Positions 52,012 to 64,000 of a stretch of 64,000 nt of DNA are shown here, piece after piece (the first letter of the stretch is position 1; the number at the start of each line of letters is the position of its first letter). Source of the stretch: Otis tarda (lineage: Eukaryota > Chordata > Aves > Otidiformes > Otididae); NCBI GenBank assembly GCA_026413225.1, contig CM048552.1:189010053-189074052 (forward strand). The letters are read 5' to 3'. Under the pieces are notes generated by a model. That model ran no database searches and was not told the DNA's origin. It was given only the letters and a program-made list of their open reading frames with translations. The position numbers and the translations under genes were made by a program.

Positions 52012-52027
52012 ACTATTTATAAATAGT
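52012..52027. promoter_or_regulatory. Perfect palindrome with two overlapping MEF2-type motifs
   Basis: ACTATTTATAAATAGT is a perfect 16-bp palindrome. CTATTTATAA fits the MEF2 consensus YTAWWWWTAR, and because of the palindrome the same match occurs on both strands, overlapping at TTTATAAA. MEF2 proteins bind such sites as dimers in muscle, neuronal and other cells. AT-rich DNA gives chance matches, so whether it is used in vivo is unknown. Confidence 0.3.
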
Positions 52028-55000
52028 ACTTTTCCTATGTGAAGATGGATTTGTTTTAATATATATTCAATTTAAATAAAGGTGTTCTTTAACATATCTT
52101 TTCCATCTCTGATTCCCATGAATTTGTGCATAGCGTGGACTTCTGTAAATTATGAATAGGAACTAACTTAATTAGTTAAAAGTTGTGACTAATTAATTTT
52201 CAGCACTGGACTTTAATATTACAAACTAAAACATAACATTTAAGGAATATATCTAAAGATAGTATATATGTCTGTTATTTTAATTTTGTTACAGTTGAGG
52301 CTAAAGGGTCTGTTTGAGGTCTATTTCTCACAAAATATGCCCCTGCATAGAAACATAGCCTACATTAAAAAAACCTTCAGAATTCCTATTTTTATGTTAG
52401 GGATAGATCTGTCTTTCATGTATAGACATACATTTCAACTTCTTATATTGACTAAAACATTTCATGGTGGCATAAATTAGTCCATAAAACGTATATTCTT
52501 TCAAAATTAAGCTTGTAAAAGGCTATTAACTCAATAGTTTGCTCACAGCAAACTTTTTGCAATTTTTTATTTGCCTTTAAGGAATTATTTTAGTGGTTTA
52601 GTGTTAGTATTTAGTGAAGCAAAACAAAAAGCACCTTCCAATCTTGCAATACTGGTGAACTGATTGTTGACAGAGTGGGAAGTGAAGGCACCAGAACTCT
52701 TACATGGAGGTAATCTGTCTTTCCAGAATCAGAATTATTTTGAATTATGTGATAAAAAAAAGGCACCACCAAGGACGCAGAGCAGACTTCCCGGAAAACT
52801 GTGGTCAGACACCTGTGGGGCCGAGTGTCAGAACAGGCTTTTGAAACACAGCAATTTAATTAGGGGAAGAAAGAGATTCTGCATTTACTGCATATCAAAA
52901 AGATTGAAGGTTGTTCAGGTAAGAACTTTTCTGAACATTTTTAAAAGAACTAGGAACTTCCATTAGTAAAAATCTTAGTCTGGCTTAGAAGTTAGGTGTT
53001 TTAAATTTAAACTGCATCTCCATGGTGTGTTTAGTAACTATAACTGATTTCTTGGCACTGATTTGGCCTTCAGTCTGATGGTTTAGCTAAGTGTGTTAAT
53101 AAAAATATTTATTCTTTGGTACAAATAAACTTTAAAAAGATATTTTTAGACTAGGTAATGATATGCTAGCTACACAATTACACATGCAACTGTTTGCTGT
53201 TTTAAATGTCAGTAAGTCTGTAAACATCTTGCCCTTTTCCACTGTCAATTCACAGTCAGGTTTTTCAAGGAAAAGTAATATTTCACGTCTGTCATGTCGA
53301 TCTGTAGTGGGACCTGAAACACAATGAATCAATGCTGTTACACACAGAAGATGTAAATACAAGCAGTCATGTGAGACATCAAAAGAGAGCAATACCTGGA
53401 AACCAGAAACACAATTATTATTTTGCAGGTTAGCTTAGAAGAAAGTGCTGAAATGTGAAGGCAGGCCAAAACCAAACAGCTGAACACATTCCACTTAAAC
53501 GTTTTACTTAATTGCTACTTAAAGGTCTCAGAGAAGAACCAGACTTAAGCAGCAGCCAATTCCAACACCATCCTTGCTGAGTAGGTAGGGTCCTGACTGC
53601 CACAGAATTGTGAAACAGAATTGTCCCAAGTGTTGAACTGGCCTTGAACAATCAGGAACGTTGACAGATTTAGGTGTCTTTGAGTCCACAACAAGTTTTC
53701 TCAAGCAGGGCTGCAACTCTGCTAAGTGTCACATAGACAGAATTTAGCTGCTTAAGTTGAGAAGGATGCTCCAGGAAGACCCATACTGACCTTCTCAGGT
53801 GTGCTACCATCTATGCCTGTAGGGCCATCATTTAGTTAGCGATGGAGGGTTCCTCCCCTCTTCCTTTCCTGAGCGCAAACCAGCATGGGTAGGGATGGCA
53901 ACGCTTAAACTTTTTATATCAAACCTTAGCAGTTAAGGCTCTTAACATGGCTTTTCCCTGGAAGCCAGCTCAGACAGGGAAGGCAGTAGGCATTCCAGAT
54001 CCTTGCTAAACTTCTAGGTTTCTCCATTGCGTGGCCATATAAAATCTCTAAGGTATCCTAAGAGGAAATGGAACTGCACCTCCAGGCATTGTTTGTTGAA
54101 TGCCTCAAGCTTACAGTGTCACGATGAGGTTGTTTTCCTCCTTGTCCAATGATTTTTTTAAGTTTTAGCCACAGAGGGGCAGAATAGAATGAATAGTGAC
54201 TGCTCATATAAATTCATTCCCAAAATCTGAGTGTACCAACAGGTTCTGCAAACTCTTCTCACCCCCCTTACTTTGGCTGTGGGTGGTTAAGACCTGTTCT
54301 GGCACAGCGTGGCAGTAAGCTTCAGTCCAGCTGCTGGGAAAGAACTGTGGGAGAAAGAGCCAGGAGAAGCCTCACTGGGACTTCCTTGGTCCTGGAAGCT
54401 GCATTTGGGCTCAAAGCTGGCTCACAGTCCTTGCCCATGCTACCACCTGTGCCCAGCCCTGAACCACGCTGATTTGCCTTCCCATCACCACAGACATGCT
54501 CCACCACCACAGACTTGTTTGGTGATCGGGGCCATTGGCTGTTTCCAGTTGCCATCTCTGGATCTACTCTGCTTCTCTTGCTCTACCGTGGGACAAGGCC
54601 TTTTTCTGAGGGTTCCTTGCAGAGCAGCCCCACTACCGCAGCTCCCTGTCCCATGGTGGCCAAGGTACTCGCCCACATCATGAGAACTAGGTAAATTACA
54701 CGCTTTCAGCCTGGCACGATCGTAAGTCTCAGGGCTCCCATTTCCATGGAATTGCCCTAATCACTACGATCTCTACTCACAAAAAAAAGTCAGCAGACAG
54801 CTCCCCTTCCTTCTTTGAAGATGAAGTCTTAGGATAAAGGCATAAACTTTGGAGTGAGTTTGGGAATGAAACCCCTGACAAACAAATGTACCTTTACTGA
54901 CAGAAAAATAGACAGACAGTCCTGCAAGGGTTTCCATGCTATTTCTCCTCCTCCCCTTACATGCTGTGGTTGTCCTAGTGAATCCCAGCATTATTTTTGC

Positions 55001-55074
55001 TTTGTATATTGCCATTTACATTAACAGTAATGTCACATCATGATCAGAACTAGAGAAATATAAATTTTTTTACC
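52028..55074. other. Non-coding DNA with a GC-richer patch
   Basis: No gene is supported. The stretch 54,290-54,700 is richer in GC than its flanks and holds a 124-codon frame (54,309-54,683, +) that starts with GTG and overlaps two antisense frames. It is rich in Pro, His and Cys and has no recognisable domain, so it is treated as chance. TAAT-type homeodomain core motifs cluster near 52,140-52,200. Confidence 0.45.
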
Positions 55075-55135
55075 TCACAATGAACATTTGCATATGAATA
55101 TTTATAAATAAGGTCTGAAGAGTTCACAATGAACA
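55075..55135. repeat. Duplicated TCACAATGAACA flanking an octamer motif and a palindrome
   Basis: TCACAATGAACA occurs at 55,075-55,086 and 55,124-55,135. Between them are ATTTGCAT (55,086-55,093), which is the POU/octamer motif, and the 12-bp palindrome TATTTATAAATA (55,099-55,110). The clustering resembles a regulatory element, but no conservation evidence is available from one sequence. Confidence 0.35.
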
Positions 55136-58100
55136 AATGTCTCTGGTAACAGCATGACACAAATTTGAAAGAAACCTATTTAAAGTAAAGTAAAAATGAA
55201 ATACACTATATCATACTACATCATCCTATAAATATTTGCATTGTGAATGCAATTTTTGCTTTTCTGTCTTTAATAAATGAAACATTCCACTGGTAATTGC
55301 TTTTATGCTGAAATGAACTATCTCAAACATATTATGCAATAAGCACAATCGTGCCTCTTTTTCTTCAAGTTCCATTTATGCTTTAAAATATGCATCTGTA
55401 TACACAAAGATATATGATTGCCTATTAACAGCTATAAGTTAAGTTTGCCTCTATTTAATGAACTGTTGAATGTGATTTAATGATTACCAAGTGAAAAATG
55501 GAAGATTGCCAGTGATACGCCACTGCCCACACATTCTGTCTCTCTGACATGTTTATATCATCGGTGATCATGCATATCCTGAAGATGAATAGTCTTATTT
55601 TCCTTTCTGACACATAATTACGGATCTGACATGCAAAATTAACAGAAAAACGCAACATGTAACAAGGAGAAAAATGTAGAACTTGTGCCAGTTCCTGCCA
55701 TGCCTAGTTCCTTTTCCTGTCTACCCAGACATCAGGATTGCTGATTTCTCCTAAATTAAATTATGAGGTATTTGACATGTGAAACACGAGCCTACTGTCT
55801 GTAATTAACTGTATTCCTTTATAAATTATAGAACTAGTCTGAAGTAGGAAGATATAAAATATTTGAACATAGCAATGAATTTGTATGGTTTATTAAATTG
55901 CTGGGTGCATATCCACAAGAAAATTGCTAGAGCTAGAAAGCATCTGTTGAAGTTAAAGGCAAATATCCACTTTTTCCAAGTGATATCAGCTTTAAGTCTA
56001 ATATGGAAATGGTTTCTTATTCTAAGATACATCTGTTATATTGTGCTATCCTGTCACTAGGGTGCAAGCCCACTGACCACTAATCTGCTTGAATATAGTC
56101 AGATATCTGAAGGGGCAAAACCCCCACACAGTTTCAGTGATGCTTGGAGCACATTTGGCAGTAGATATTTCAAATTTCCATGCTTTCTTATCCTTTGTTC
56201 GTTTGCCTTTTGGAAAAAAAAAAACCAATAGTTCTACAACTATGCTCCCAACTCAGGAAGGCCTAGTGGCCATGAGAATGACACTCTCAATTGCTTAAAA
56301 ATTTTGAAATCCTTATTGTAGAACTTTGTTTTCCAAAAAGACACAATTATTTGAGAAAAAAGTCACATCTCAGTAAATATACCAGGGTGTAATCATTTTG
56401 ACTCCCATAGTTAATCACTCCTTAGGACAGTCATTTGTTTGGACAAAAATAAAATAAAATTACATAATTCTTGTTAAATTATTGAAGCCATTTAGTTTTG
56501 AGGAAAGACATTGTATAAAACTTGCTTTTCCAGTCCCTTAAAAATAACTGGTTAAAGTACACTGTTTGATCAGTCATCCTTCTAGACAATAATTTAAAGG
56601 TGAAATTTGAATTATTAAATTGATATTTAACTTCCTAGTGCAATATTAATTCTTTTAGCAGGAGTGGGACTTTCACAAGTCATATCAGCTCTGTCAGTTC
56701 TCAGCAGCTGAGAAATAAATTGATTTCTTTGAAAAACAAAATTTGCAAATAATTTATGGAGTATTTTTTTTTTTTGAGGCTTGTGGTTGACATGTGTTTT
56801 ATAAGCCCAGAAGATAATATGTATGAAAGCACACCGATATCACGTAGATCTCACATTGAGACTGCTCCATTACCTATGGGGAAATGTTTCTGATACATGC
56901 CAAAGTGAGAGGTGAACCAGGGTGTTTTTTCTACGTCCTTCATTGCTTGTCATCGGCCTCCCAGTGTTTCTGTTCCTTCCTGTCTAGTCAAGCATCTGCT
57001 ACCAGAATAAGCTCCAAAGCTTAAATGAATCACATATTTTTTTGCGTTATATCCAAGATTTTCATCCTCAGGTTTTTGGCTTGATCCTCTCTGTCTGCCT
57101 GTTCTTATTCCATTTTACCGTCTAACGTGCCTCTGATGCTTTTGTCTGACAAACATTGTAAAATGTGTGGTCAGAATGATGATGAAAATTAGAAAGAAGA
57201 AATCCTGGCATGTAAGGATGATGGATTTAGAAAAAGCCAGAACGGCTATTAAGGAAAAAAAAAAAAAAAGGGAAAAAAGGAAGAAAAACCAGCACAAAAT
57301 CTTCATGGATTTTGCTTTATTATATACTTGGGCCTAATCCAGCAGTCTAGTCTTTTAGTCAATATCTATGCACTCAGGAGCAGACATAATGCAGTCAGTT
57401 AATGAATGCAATTGCCTTTCCTTTACAACTTCTGCTGTGATGCTTTCAAAGTCAAATGACAGTGATGTCCAGCCTCCATTCTGTGTGACTCTGGTTGCAT
57501 ACATACAGCTACCTGGTCATGGCCTAGGGATATAAAATCAAATTATGTACTCAGCCCTTTTCACTTCAGTGAAGAACACTAAAAGTTTTGGGAGCAGAGC
57601 TAAGCATATTTTTTTTTCTTTGTAGTATTTGGAAGTACTGATATTAATAAAATAATCTCAAAAATGGAAAAAATATTTTAAAGTCAGAATATCTTGTTTA
57701 AACTTCTTGCAATTCTTGTTTTAACTTTTTTTGTTGTTTTTTGGTTGTTTGGTTTTTTGTTTTGGTTTTTTTTTTTTTTAAATAGCATTCTCATTTGAAA
57801 ATTGTCCAAGTTTTTATTTTACTTTATATTTTACTATATTTTTGAAGAGGCAAGAGCCTAAAATATTTAGTAATGCATGGAAACATGTAGCACAGGAAAC
57901 CTTTGATATAAACCCAAATATCTTGTTTTCTTTATTGTTCCAGTTTGGTTATGAAAATACAAGACGAGAGAGTGCAGGGGAGAAAGTGTTTTGCACAGCT
58001 AGGAAAGAAATAGGAATCACAGAACAAAGGTTTGTGTCTCGAACGATGTGGAATGTGCCCTGGAACTCCTTTTCATCAGCTAACCATCTGATCCATAAAA

Positions 58101-60944
58101 TGTAACAGAACAAAATAAGTAAAGTGAATTTTCAAATTGTAACACCCACCCTGCTTATATTTTGACTCACCGAGAGAAGAACGGAATTTTTTTAGAAATT
58201 CTGAATTAAGGAATCAGTAGGTAGTGTGACCAAAGTCTGATTAAGATTATTAAGTATGTATTGAATGTATATGGAGCCAGAAGTTGCACCCTTTTGCAAT
58301 GTCTGGTTTGAATCACTCTTTTGAATTTAGACTCCACAGAAATCACAGAAATCCATTTTAGGTATTGTCATGAGCAAGTTGAATACGGGCTTTAGATTCT
58401 TGAACTTCTGTTTCCTATAAATAGGAGTCTGGTTGAACTTCCTTAATCTGACTGAAATGGAAATGAGTACAATATGTAGTAAAACATGCTATATAGTGAG
58501 ATTTGAACTTCACTTTGACACAAACTTTGATTTAAAACATCTTAGTGAGAAATGGGTATTTAAGCAAACATACTCCTGCATGAGAAAAAGAATCTGTAAA
58601 TAGCCTGTAGAAATAAAATCAATATATATAAATAGAAGTACTATGTAATACTTTAGACAAATATTTCGTTGAAAAATAATTGCACTCAATGGATCATGAA
58701 CGTTTGTATTTCATGATTTACTGATTGGCTGTTAAACACCATACATTTGGTTGCAGTAGACCTTTCATCTCATCTATTTTATATCTTGAAGATACAGTCC
58801 AGTGTTTATTCTGGATATACAGTATGATTAAATATTTTTGACATATAGTCCAAACATCCCATGAAAGATAATCTTTTTAGATTGTGGTAGGTAATTTTCC
58901 TGCTACGTGTTGTGGTTCAGACTTATATATGAAGGATGTGAAACAGTGTGTGAGGATGCACGGGGATTACAAAGAAGTAATCCTTGTAGCAATACATCTC
59001 ATGGGAGGTTCTGTGAAGCTTCAGAAATTGCCTGGAAGAAGTTATCGTCACGATTTTGGGGGTTTGAGAGTTTTTCTTCCGGAAGAAGGGTAGGAGAGAA
59101 GATTCCTACTTTACCTGGTTTTAGAAATAACTTGTTTTTCAAGACAGTGCCTTGAAAAAAAATAGTTTAAAATTTTCACACGTTTTTCTTTGGTCTAACT
59201 TTATTCCCTTTGTATTCTAAGACAAGCATTTTAGCACTGATCTTAAGGAGTGCTTAATCAGATGACGTATGTGTGGTTTTGAATACTAGTTCTTAGGTAA
59301 TTTAAGAAAAAAAAAGTACTCATTTATTATGCATTAGAAGTAATTTAGAGGACAGAGAACTCCTATGAAGTGGTGTGGTCCATCTAGGAAAACCACAGCT
59401 CAGTAATATCAACAGAAAATGACCATCTAAATATTAGTATTTTCTTTCTTAAGTGTAAAACTGAAGATGCTAATAACTACTTCAGTAGAATTTTCAGATG
59501 CATAAATGAGAAGGAGAAGGGAAGTGGAGCTGTAGAGCAATTACAAGATTTATATTTCATCTATGAAAAGAGCTGCTGAGAGTTGGCTGCTGTGTAGTTA
59601 GTTACTAGGGAAGAGTGGATGAAAAAAAAAGCACAGAACAGAATTTCTATGAGGTTGAAAAAAAACCTGTTGTGCCATAAGAATGGTCTCTGGAAGAAAT
59701 GACTGTGGAGTGTAATGTAGCTGAAAGAGATCGCTTTGTACTTGTGAGACTCAAATAAACAATACATACAGCAGAAATTAGATGGCAAATATCTAATGTT
59801 TATTCAAGTGCATGGTGATACTTTCAGTAGTTTCTGCTACACAAATAATTTATCTTGGCCTTACATACATTCCATGATTTGTTTCAAAGTGGTATTAACT
59901 TCGTTGTATAGCTTAATGGCATCCCAACTTTGTAGTGCCATTATCCTGATCACCTCCCAGTCTGCAATCACTTCAAAACATGAAACAGCTGCGTTTTGTT
60001 TGAGTGCTCTGGAAAATGAGCAGTTCGGGGTCCGACCTATGCAAGAGAAAGAGTATATTCCATATGTAGAGGACGCCTTAAAAATGATCTGGCAATTATC
60101 TTAAAAGAAGCAGCTCGTTAGAAAAAAAAAAAAAGGTGAAATGAAGTTGTAATTTCCAATCTTGATTTGCAATCCTTATTATTAAAGCTGAGGTTAAAAT
60201 TAGTTGACTTAAAGGATGCACTTCACTAGGGTTTGAGGGGAGGAAGAGATTTATATTCATGACAAATATAAAAGGCATAATATTTATCTGGATTTTCGAG
60301 AAGGAAGAAAAATAAATGTATTTAAAGCTGAAAATCTGAAAGCCTTATAATGTTAATTATTTATTATATCTATACACTTAGGTTTTGTTAAGTATGGCTT
60401 CTGAAAATAAACTACTCACTTTCAGTTCTGAACATTCTCTCTGACATGAGCTGTTATAATACTAGATCTTTATGGGTACAAATACTGCAAGGGATATTTG
60501 AACCAGCAGAATAAAACACTTTATTATAATAACAGGTAACAAAGCAACAGTAACCTATTTTTCCACATTACAGATCAGAACACATATAAGACTATTTTTA
60601 AGCTAAATATTCTTCAAATTTATATAAAACTAATTTCTTTAACATTCAAAAATTAATTCCTAGGAAGAATTTCCTAGAAACAGGCAATAGATTGATTTTC
60701 TCAGATTAGATCTTTGAAGTATATAGAAGGAAAAACCCATCAGGAATTTGCCTGCACATCACATAAACTCTACTTTGCAACTTTTATAAACTTGTAGTAA
60801 ACTTTGTGTTACTCTCTCCTTCCCAAGTCAAACTGGAAAAATATGTAGCATATGCCCGTCTGAGTGGCTTGATATTTATGCAGTATGTCATGTGTCATAA
60901 TGGACAGCTATAAATAAATTGTTTTTGAAAGAAATCTGGATGAA
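55136..60944. other. AT-rich non-coding DNA with homopolymer-rich patches
   Basis: No gene is recognised. An A/G-rich patch lies at 57,251-57,288 and a T/G-rich patch at 57,725-57,779. Open frames reach 102 codons (59,796-60,104, +) without recognisable motifs. No CR1 was seen here. Confidence 0.5.
57725..57779. repeat. T/G-rich low-complexity stretch
   Basis: It consists of T runs separated by G or GG (TTGTTGTTTTTTGGTTGTTT-like), ending in a run of 13 or more T. It is low-complexity sequence, possibly the decayed antisense tail of a retroposon, but no body is recognisable. Confidence 0.8.
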
Positions 60945-61530
60945 GCTAAGGGCCAGATCCAAAAAAGGACTTATGTGCCTTAAGAAAGATTTGGCAAAAT
61001 TTAGGCTCCTAGTGATCCTGAGAACTGCTAAGCAACATCTACTTAACCCTAGAGATGCTTAAAGACTACACTATTGTTTATTTTTGAACATTACATTCCA
61101 CCAGATACCATAGCCTGCTTCTGTGTATGCCCAGAGTTCCCCCAATTTGACTTAATGGCTGTGCCATTAAGCGCTTAACTCATGCTTAGTACATGGTATC
61201 TGTATCATAAAATGTCACTGAATCCTTCAATGCAGGAAAATAACCCACACCTTTCTTTCAGAGGAAGCACCTGACTCCGAGGATAATGCTCCCTCATGCT
61301 CCTTTCTCTGTCCCAAGTCATGTTTTCAAGTAGTGTCTCAGTTTTAGAGGAAAGTGAGAAAAATGCTCCTGGGCCAGGTAGCTGGTGAGTAGGTGAGTCT
61401 GTGAGGAGGAAAGAAAAGTGGACTAAAAATATCTCAGAGAGCAGAGGGAATCCGTGATGCTCTGCCCATCTTGTCTGAGTGCTGTAACACCTGAGCTACT
61501 GTGGAAAAGCCAGTGGTGACACCGCAGATC
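60945..61530. repeat. Possible ancient interspersed repeat
   Basis: The wording GGGCCAGATCC, ACTTATGTGCCTTAAG, TTTAGGCTCCTAGTG, GCTAAGCAACATCTACTTAA, and later GAGTGCTGTAACACCTGAGC followed by TACTGTGG, resembles highly decayed repeats seen in crocodilian and turtle genomes, which carry similar phrases. I cannot name the family and the match is impressionistic. It could equally be unique DNA. Confidence 0.25.
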
Positions 61531-64000
61531 AGATTTTAGAACAGCAAACTTTGATTAATTTGAAAAAGAAGGGAGTACACTTTAAGCTCCACAAGAAAGG
61601 TCCAAGGGTGAATACTGAGGCAAATAAAATCTTTCCTCACGGTCCTGGCTACCACATGTTGGACGGGAAAACTGGTGACACTCCTGCCAGTTCTAAGGCA
61701 GCCAGATCCAACTAACGGTAGAGAGCACAAAAATGCACATGTGGGTGAAACATCCTACTTTATTGGTTAGGAGCTTTCATTTTTTTTGGCATCGGAAAGA
61801 TTAGCATTTTCATTTTCCGCTCCCCTTTCATCTGGGATCTAATGGCAAGTGTTGATTCAGAGCTTTGTCTTGATTCACCTGCGGTCTGTTCTTCAACAAA
61901 ACCTGTAAGAGCAGTGTGCTCTTTCATGTTAACTCTTCTTCTCAATGGCATTGTTTCTTCATTCATCATGCTGACATCTCAAAGAACATTCTGTTTCTGA
62001 TGGATTTTAATCATAATGTAAGTGCAAGAAATTTGGCATATTAGTTTTTGAGGACTTTTATTCAGGCTCCCAATTCTTCCAGTGCCTAACAATCTTCAGA
62101 GGTAACAGTGAACATGTACAAGATGGCTGCTCCATTTCGTAAGGAAATAAACACTGATACAAGTATGAAAAAAATGAGCTTTTCTATTATATTTTTGTTG
62201 CACTTGGTCTATCTGAAGTCCTTGGCAATCAGAACTACATGCCAGATGACTTCTAAATGGCCTCTTGTCACAACAAAGGATTTATCAGGAACAAATCAGC
62301 TTGATTTTAAAGTGCGTTTCCCCTCTCTACTCTTCTGTACCCCTGCATTAATGGATTTCTCTCCAGCTTCCATATCAGTTTTCACAGGCCTAATTCATTC
62401 ATGAAAAATATACAAATGATGTGAACCAAACCACTAGTTCCATTTTGCCTGTTCAGTATGTGTCACAGTAGATTAAATATTTCATCTAAGCCAGTAACTG
62501 AAGGCTGGAGAGCAGCAAAATGCAGAAAAAGCCAGCAGAAATATTGTAGGTTATATAGCGGCAGTAAGCATCAACTCTGCAATGTGTGAAAAAGGAGAAA
62601 TAGTTTGTAAGATACGTAATGTACTTATGCTGACAGGTGAGCTAACAGTATTTTCACCAACATTCAGACAAAATTACTTGCAGCATAGATATCTGACTTA
62701 ACCACAAAACAGAGAAACAGGCTGATGAAGGTACTGGTTATTTGACCTGTTCTAAACTTCTAATTTAGAATGAAATTACTGCTTCTCCTTTGGCTATACA
62801 GGGAACTTAGAAAAATTAAGGAAGACTACACAGGATTTCAATGTCTACTTCACAGACATTCAAAACTAAGTGACTCTGCATCCATTTATGCAAGACAGAT
62901 ACTCAAATCCCAGCCTTAGCACGCCACACCCATGAACACCAGACTACTTAGCATGCTAGAAAAGCATAAAATAGCTGAAAGACCAAAGCTTTCTCTAGTC
63001 AGAAATGTATCTTTGTGTAAATCCGGTTTAAAAGCCTTTTTCAAACTTTGTGGAAGCAACAATTAGATGATGAAAATAAGAGCTTTCACCTCTGAAGTGC
63101 ACATAATTAATCACATCATTTCCTTTCTTCCTCTTCTCTGTTGCCACTTTGTGTAAATATTACAATAAATCAATCTCAAAAATACTTTTAAAGCAGTTCA
63201 TTATTTCTTAAGCATTCAGCATAGCAAACATCTGGATGGCAAGGGGCATTTCACAAAGCACTACAGATACAGAGGTGACAATAGATGATGACAGATGAGT
63301 ATTAAGAACATAATTCTAATATTCGAAGTGCCTCTGAAGTGTAGGTAGCTTTTCCTGATGCTGGACTGCTATGCAGTGAAGTCAATGACATTAATGAATT
63401 TCTGACTGCTGATAAAGTCTTACTGAAAATCTAAGCAATATTAAATAAAGTCTTTAAAGAACGTCTCATAAGACACAACACAAATATATATATAAACATC
63501 TCATGCAAATTTATGCAAAAAACTCCCAAGCTATAACGCATTTTCTCAAAAGCAGTCATTATTTGTCCATTCAAAAGAAATTGATTAATTCAGAGTGCTA
63601 TTTCTCAAATACAGAATTATGATCCCGCGACAGATAAAATGAAAATACTCCCAAGTAAAAGAAAAAGAGTTTATTGGGCAGTTTCTCATGAAGTTCCACT
63701 TTGCCACACGTGGGAATGGCTGAGCCAAGCATTATATTTAAATATTAAGGTTTCCCAGGCTCAAATTTTCAAAGATAAGATAGTCTTACATTTCTGTGAT
63801 CAAATACGCTCGGCTCTCTACAGTTCATTGAATTAGAACATTGAAATATGTCATTTTGATTATAGTTCATGGACATTAAACTGTTGTAGCTGGATATGTA
63901 TGTATGTATGTATATATGTATATTTATATACATATATCAGCTAGGGAATTAGAGTTCTCTGTGATGGGAATGATTGGAAGATTGACAGGTCAAAGTCGTT
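61531..64000. other. AT-rich non-coding DNA to the window end
   Basis: No gene is confirmed. The minus-strand frame at 61,760-61,969 (69 codons, ATG start) is unusually rich in charged residues (Glu, Lys, Arg) for chance AT-rich translation, but a stop lies three codons upstream and no domain is recognisable. The block also contains the microsatellite at 63,894-63,937. Confidence 0.45.
63894..63937. repeat. (TATG)n / (TA)n microsatellite
   Basis: About four ATGT units grade into TATATG and TATA units. It is a compound simple repeat, likely variable in length, and partly self-complementary (TATATGTATATTTATATACA). Confidence 0.85.

Noticed and set aside
54309-54683. 124-codon frame in a GC-richer patch
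   Set aside because: It begins with GTG, overlaps two antisense frames and has no recognisable domain, signal peptide or splice context. Chance in a GC-richer segment explains it.
61760-61969. Charged 69-codon minus-strand frame that looks protein-like
   Set aside because: Stops close on both sides, no recognisable family, and the acceptor-like TCAG upstream is weak. Kept only as a note in the block description.
1-64000. CRISPR arrays, bacterial operons, tRNA or rRNA genes
   Set aside because: No regularly spaced repeats with unique spacers, no ribosome-binding-site/ORF organisation and no cloverleaf or rRNA signatures were seen. The CR1 and LTR content shows a vertebrate genome.

Overview
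The window reads as nuclear DNA from a bird. It is AT-rich, and no open frame can be supported as a host gene. It carries several CR1 (chicken repeat 1) LINE copies with the typical avian 3' end, plus one GC-rich LTR that resembles a family I remember from neoavian genomes. CR1 shows that the source is a sauropsid. The young CR1 3' ends and the LTR together point to a bird, probably within Neoaves. This is recognition from memory and was not checked by a database search.

Layout. Positions 1-17,560 are single-copy-looking AT-rich DNA with short homopolymers and small hairpins. A worn CR1 lies at about 17,560-18,010 (+). Two much older CR1/L3-like fragments, both on the plus strand, occupy about 21,490-22,435 and 22,980-23,390. 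About 840 bp further on is a solo LTR (24,232-25,365, +) flanked by the 5-bp direct repeat TTCGG. It has a CCAAT box, a TATA box, a poly(A) signal and an array of degenerate GC-rich repeats. Positions 25,371-32,131 hold no recognised element. A younger CR1 3' end lies at 32,132-32,621 (-). A pyrimidine tract of about 264 nt is at 37,587-37,850. A second well-kept CR1 3' end is at about 45,446-45,914 (+), and a short CR1 tail is at 47,911-47,988 (-). The remainder to 64,000 is again AT-rich and apparently single-copy, with one possible ancient repeat at about 60,945-61,530.

Genes. I found no protein-coding gene that I can defend, no tRNA, rRNA or CRISPR, and nothing of bacterial type. The open frames are short, often lack an ATG start, and are either chance frames or lie within repeats. 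The window is best described as a gene desert or the inside of a very long intron. One possible terminal splice acceptor, near 38,395-38,434, is given only as a lead.

Best leads. The strongest are the LTR architecture (an unusually long span between TATA box and poly(A) signal, a perfect 9-bp inverted repeat between CCAAT and TATA, and an internal repeat array), the long polypyrimidine tract, and a palindromic double MEF2-type site at 52,012-52,027. I do not see a convincing undescribed biological system here.
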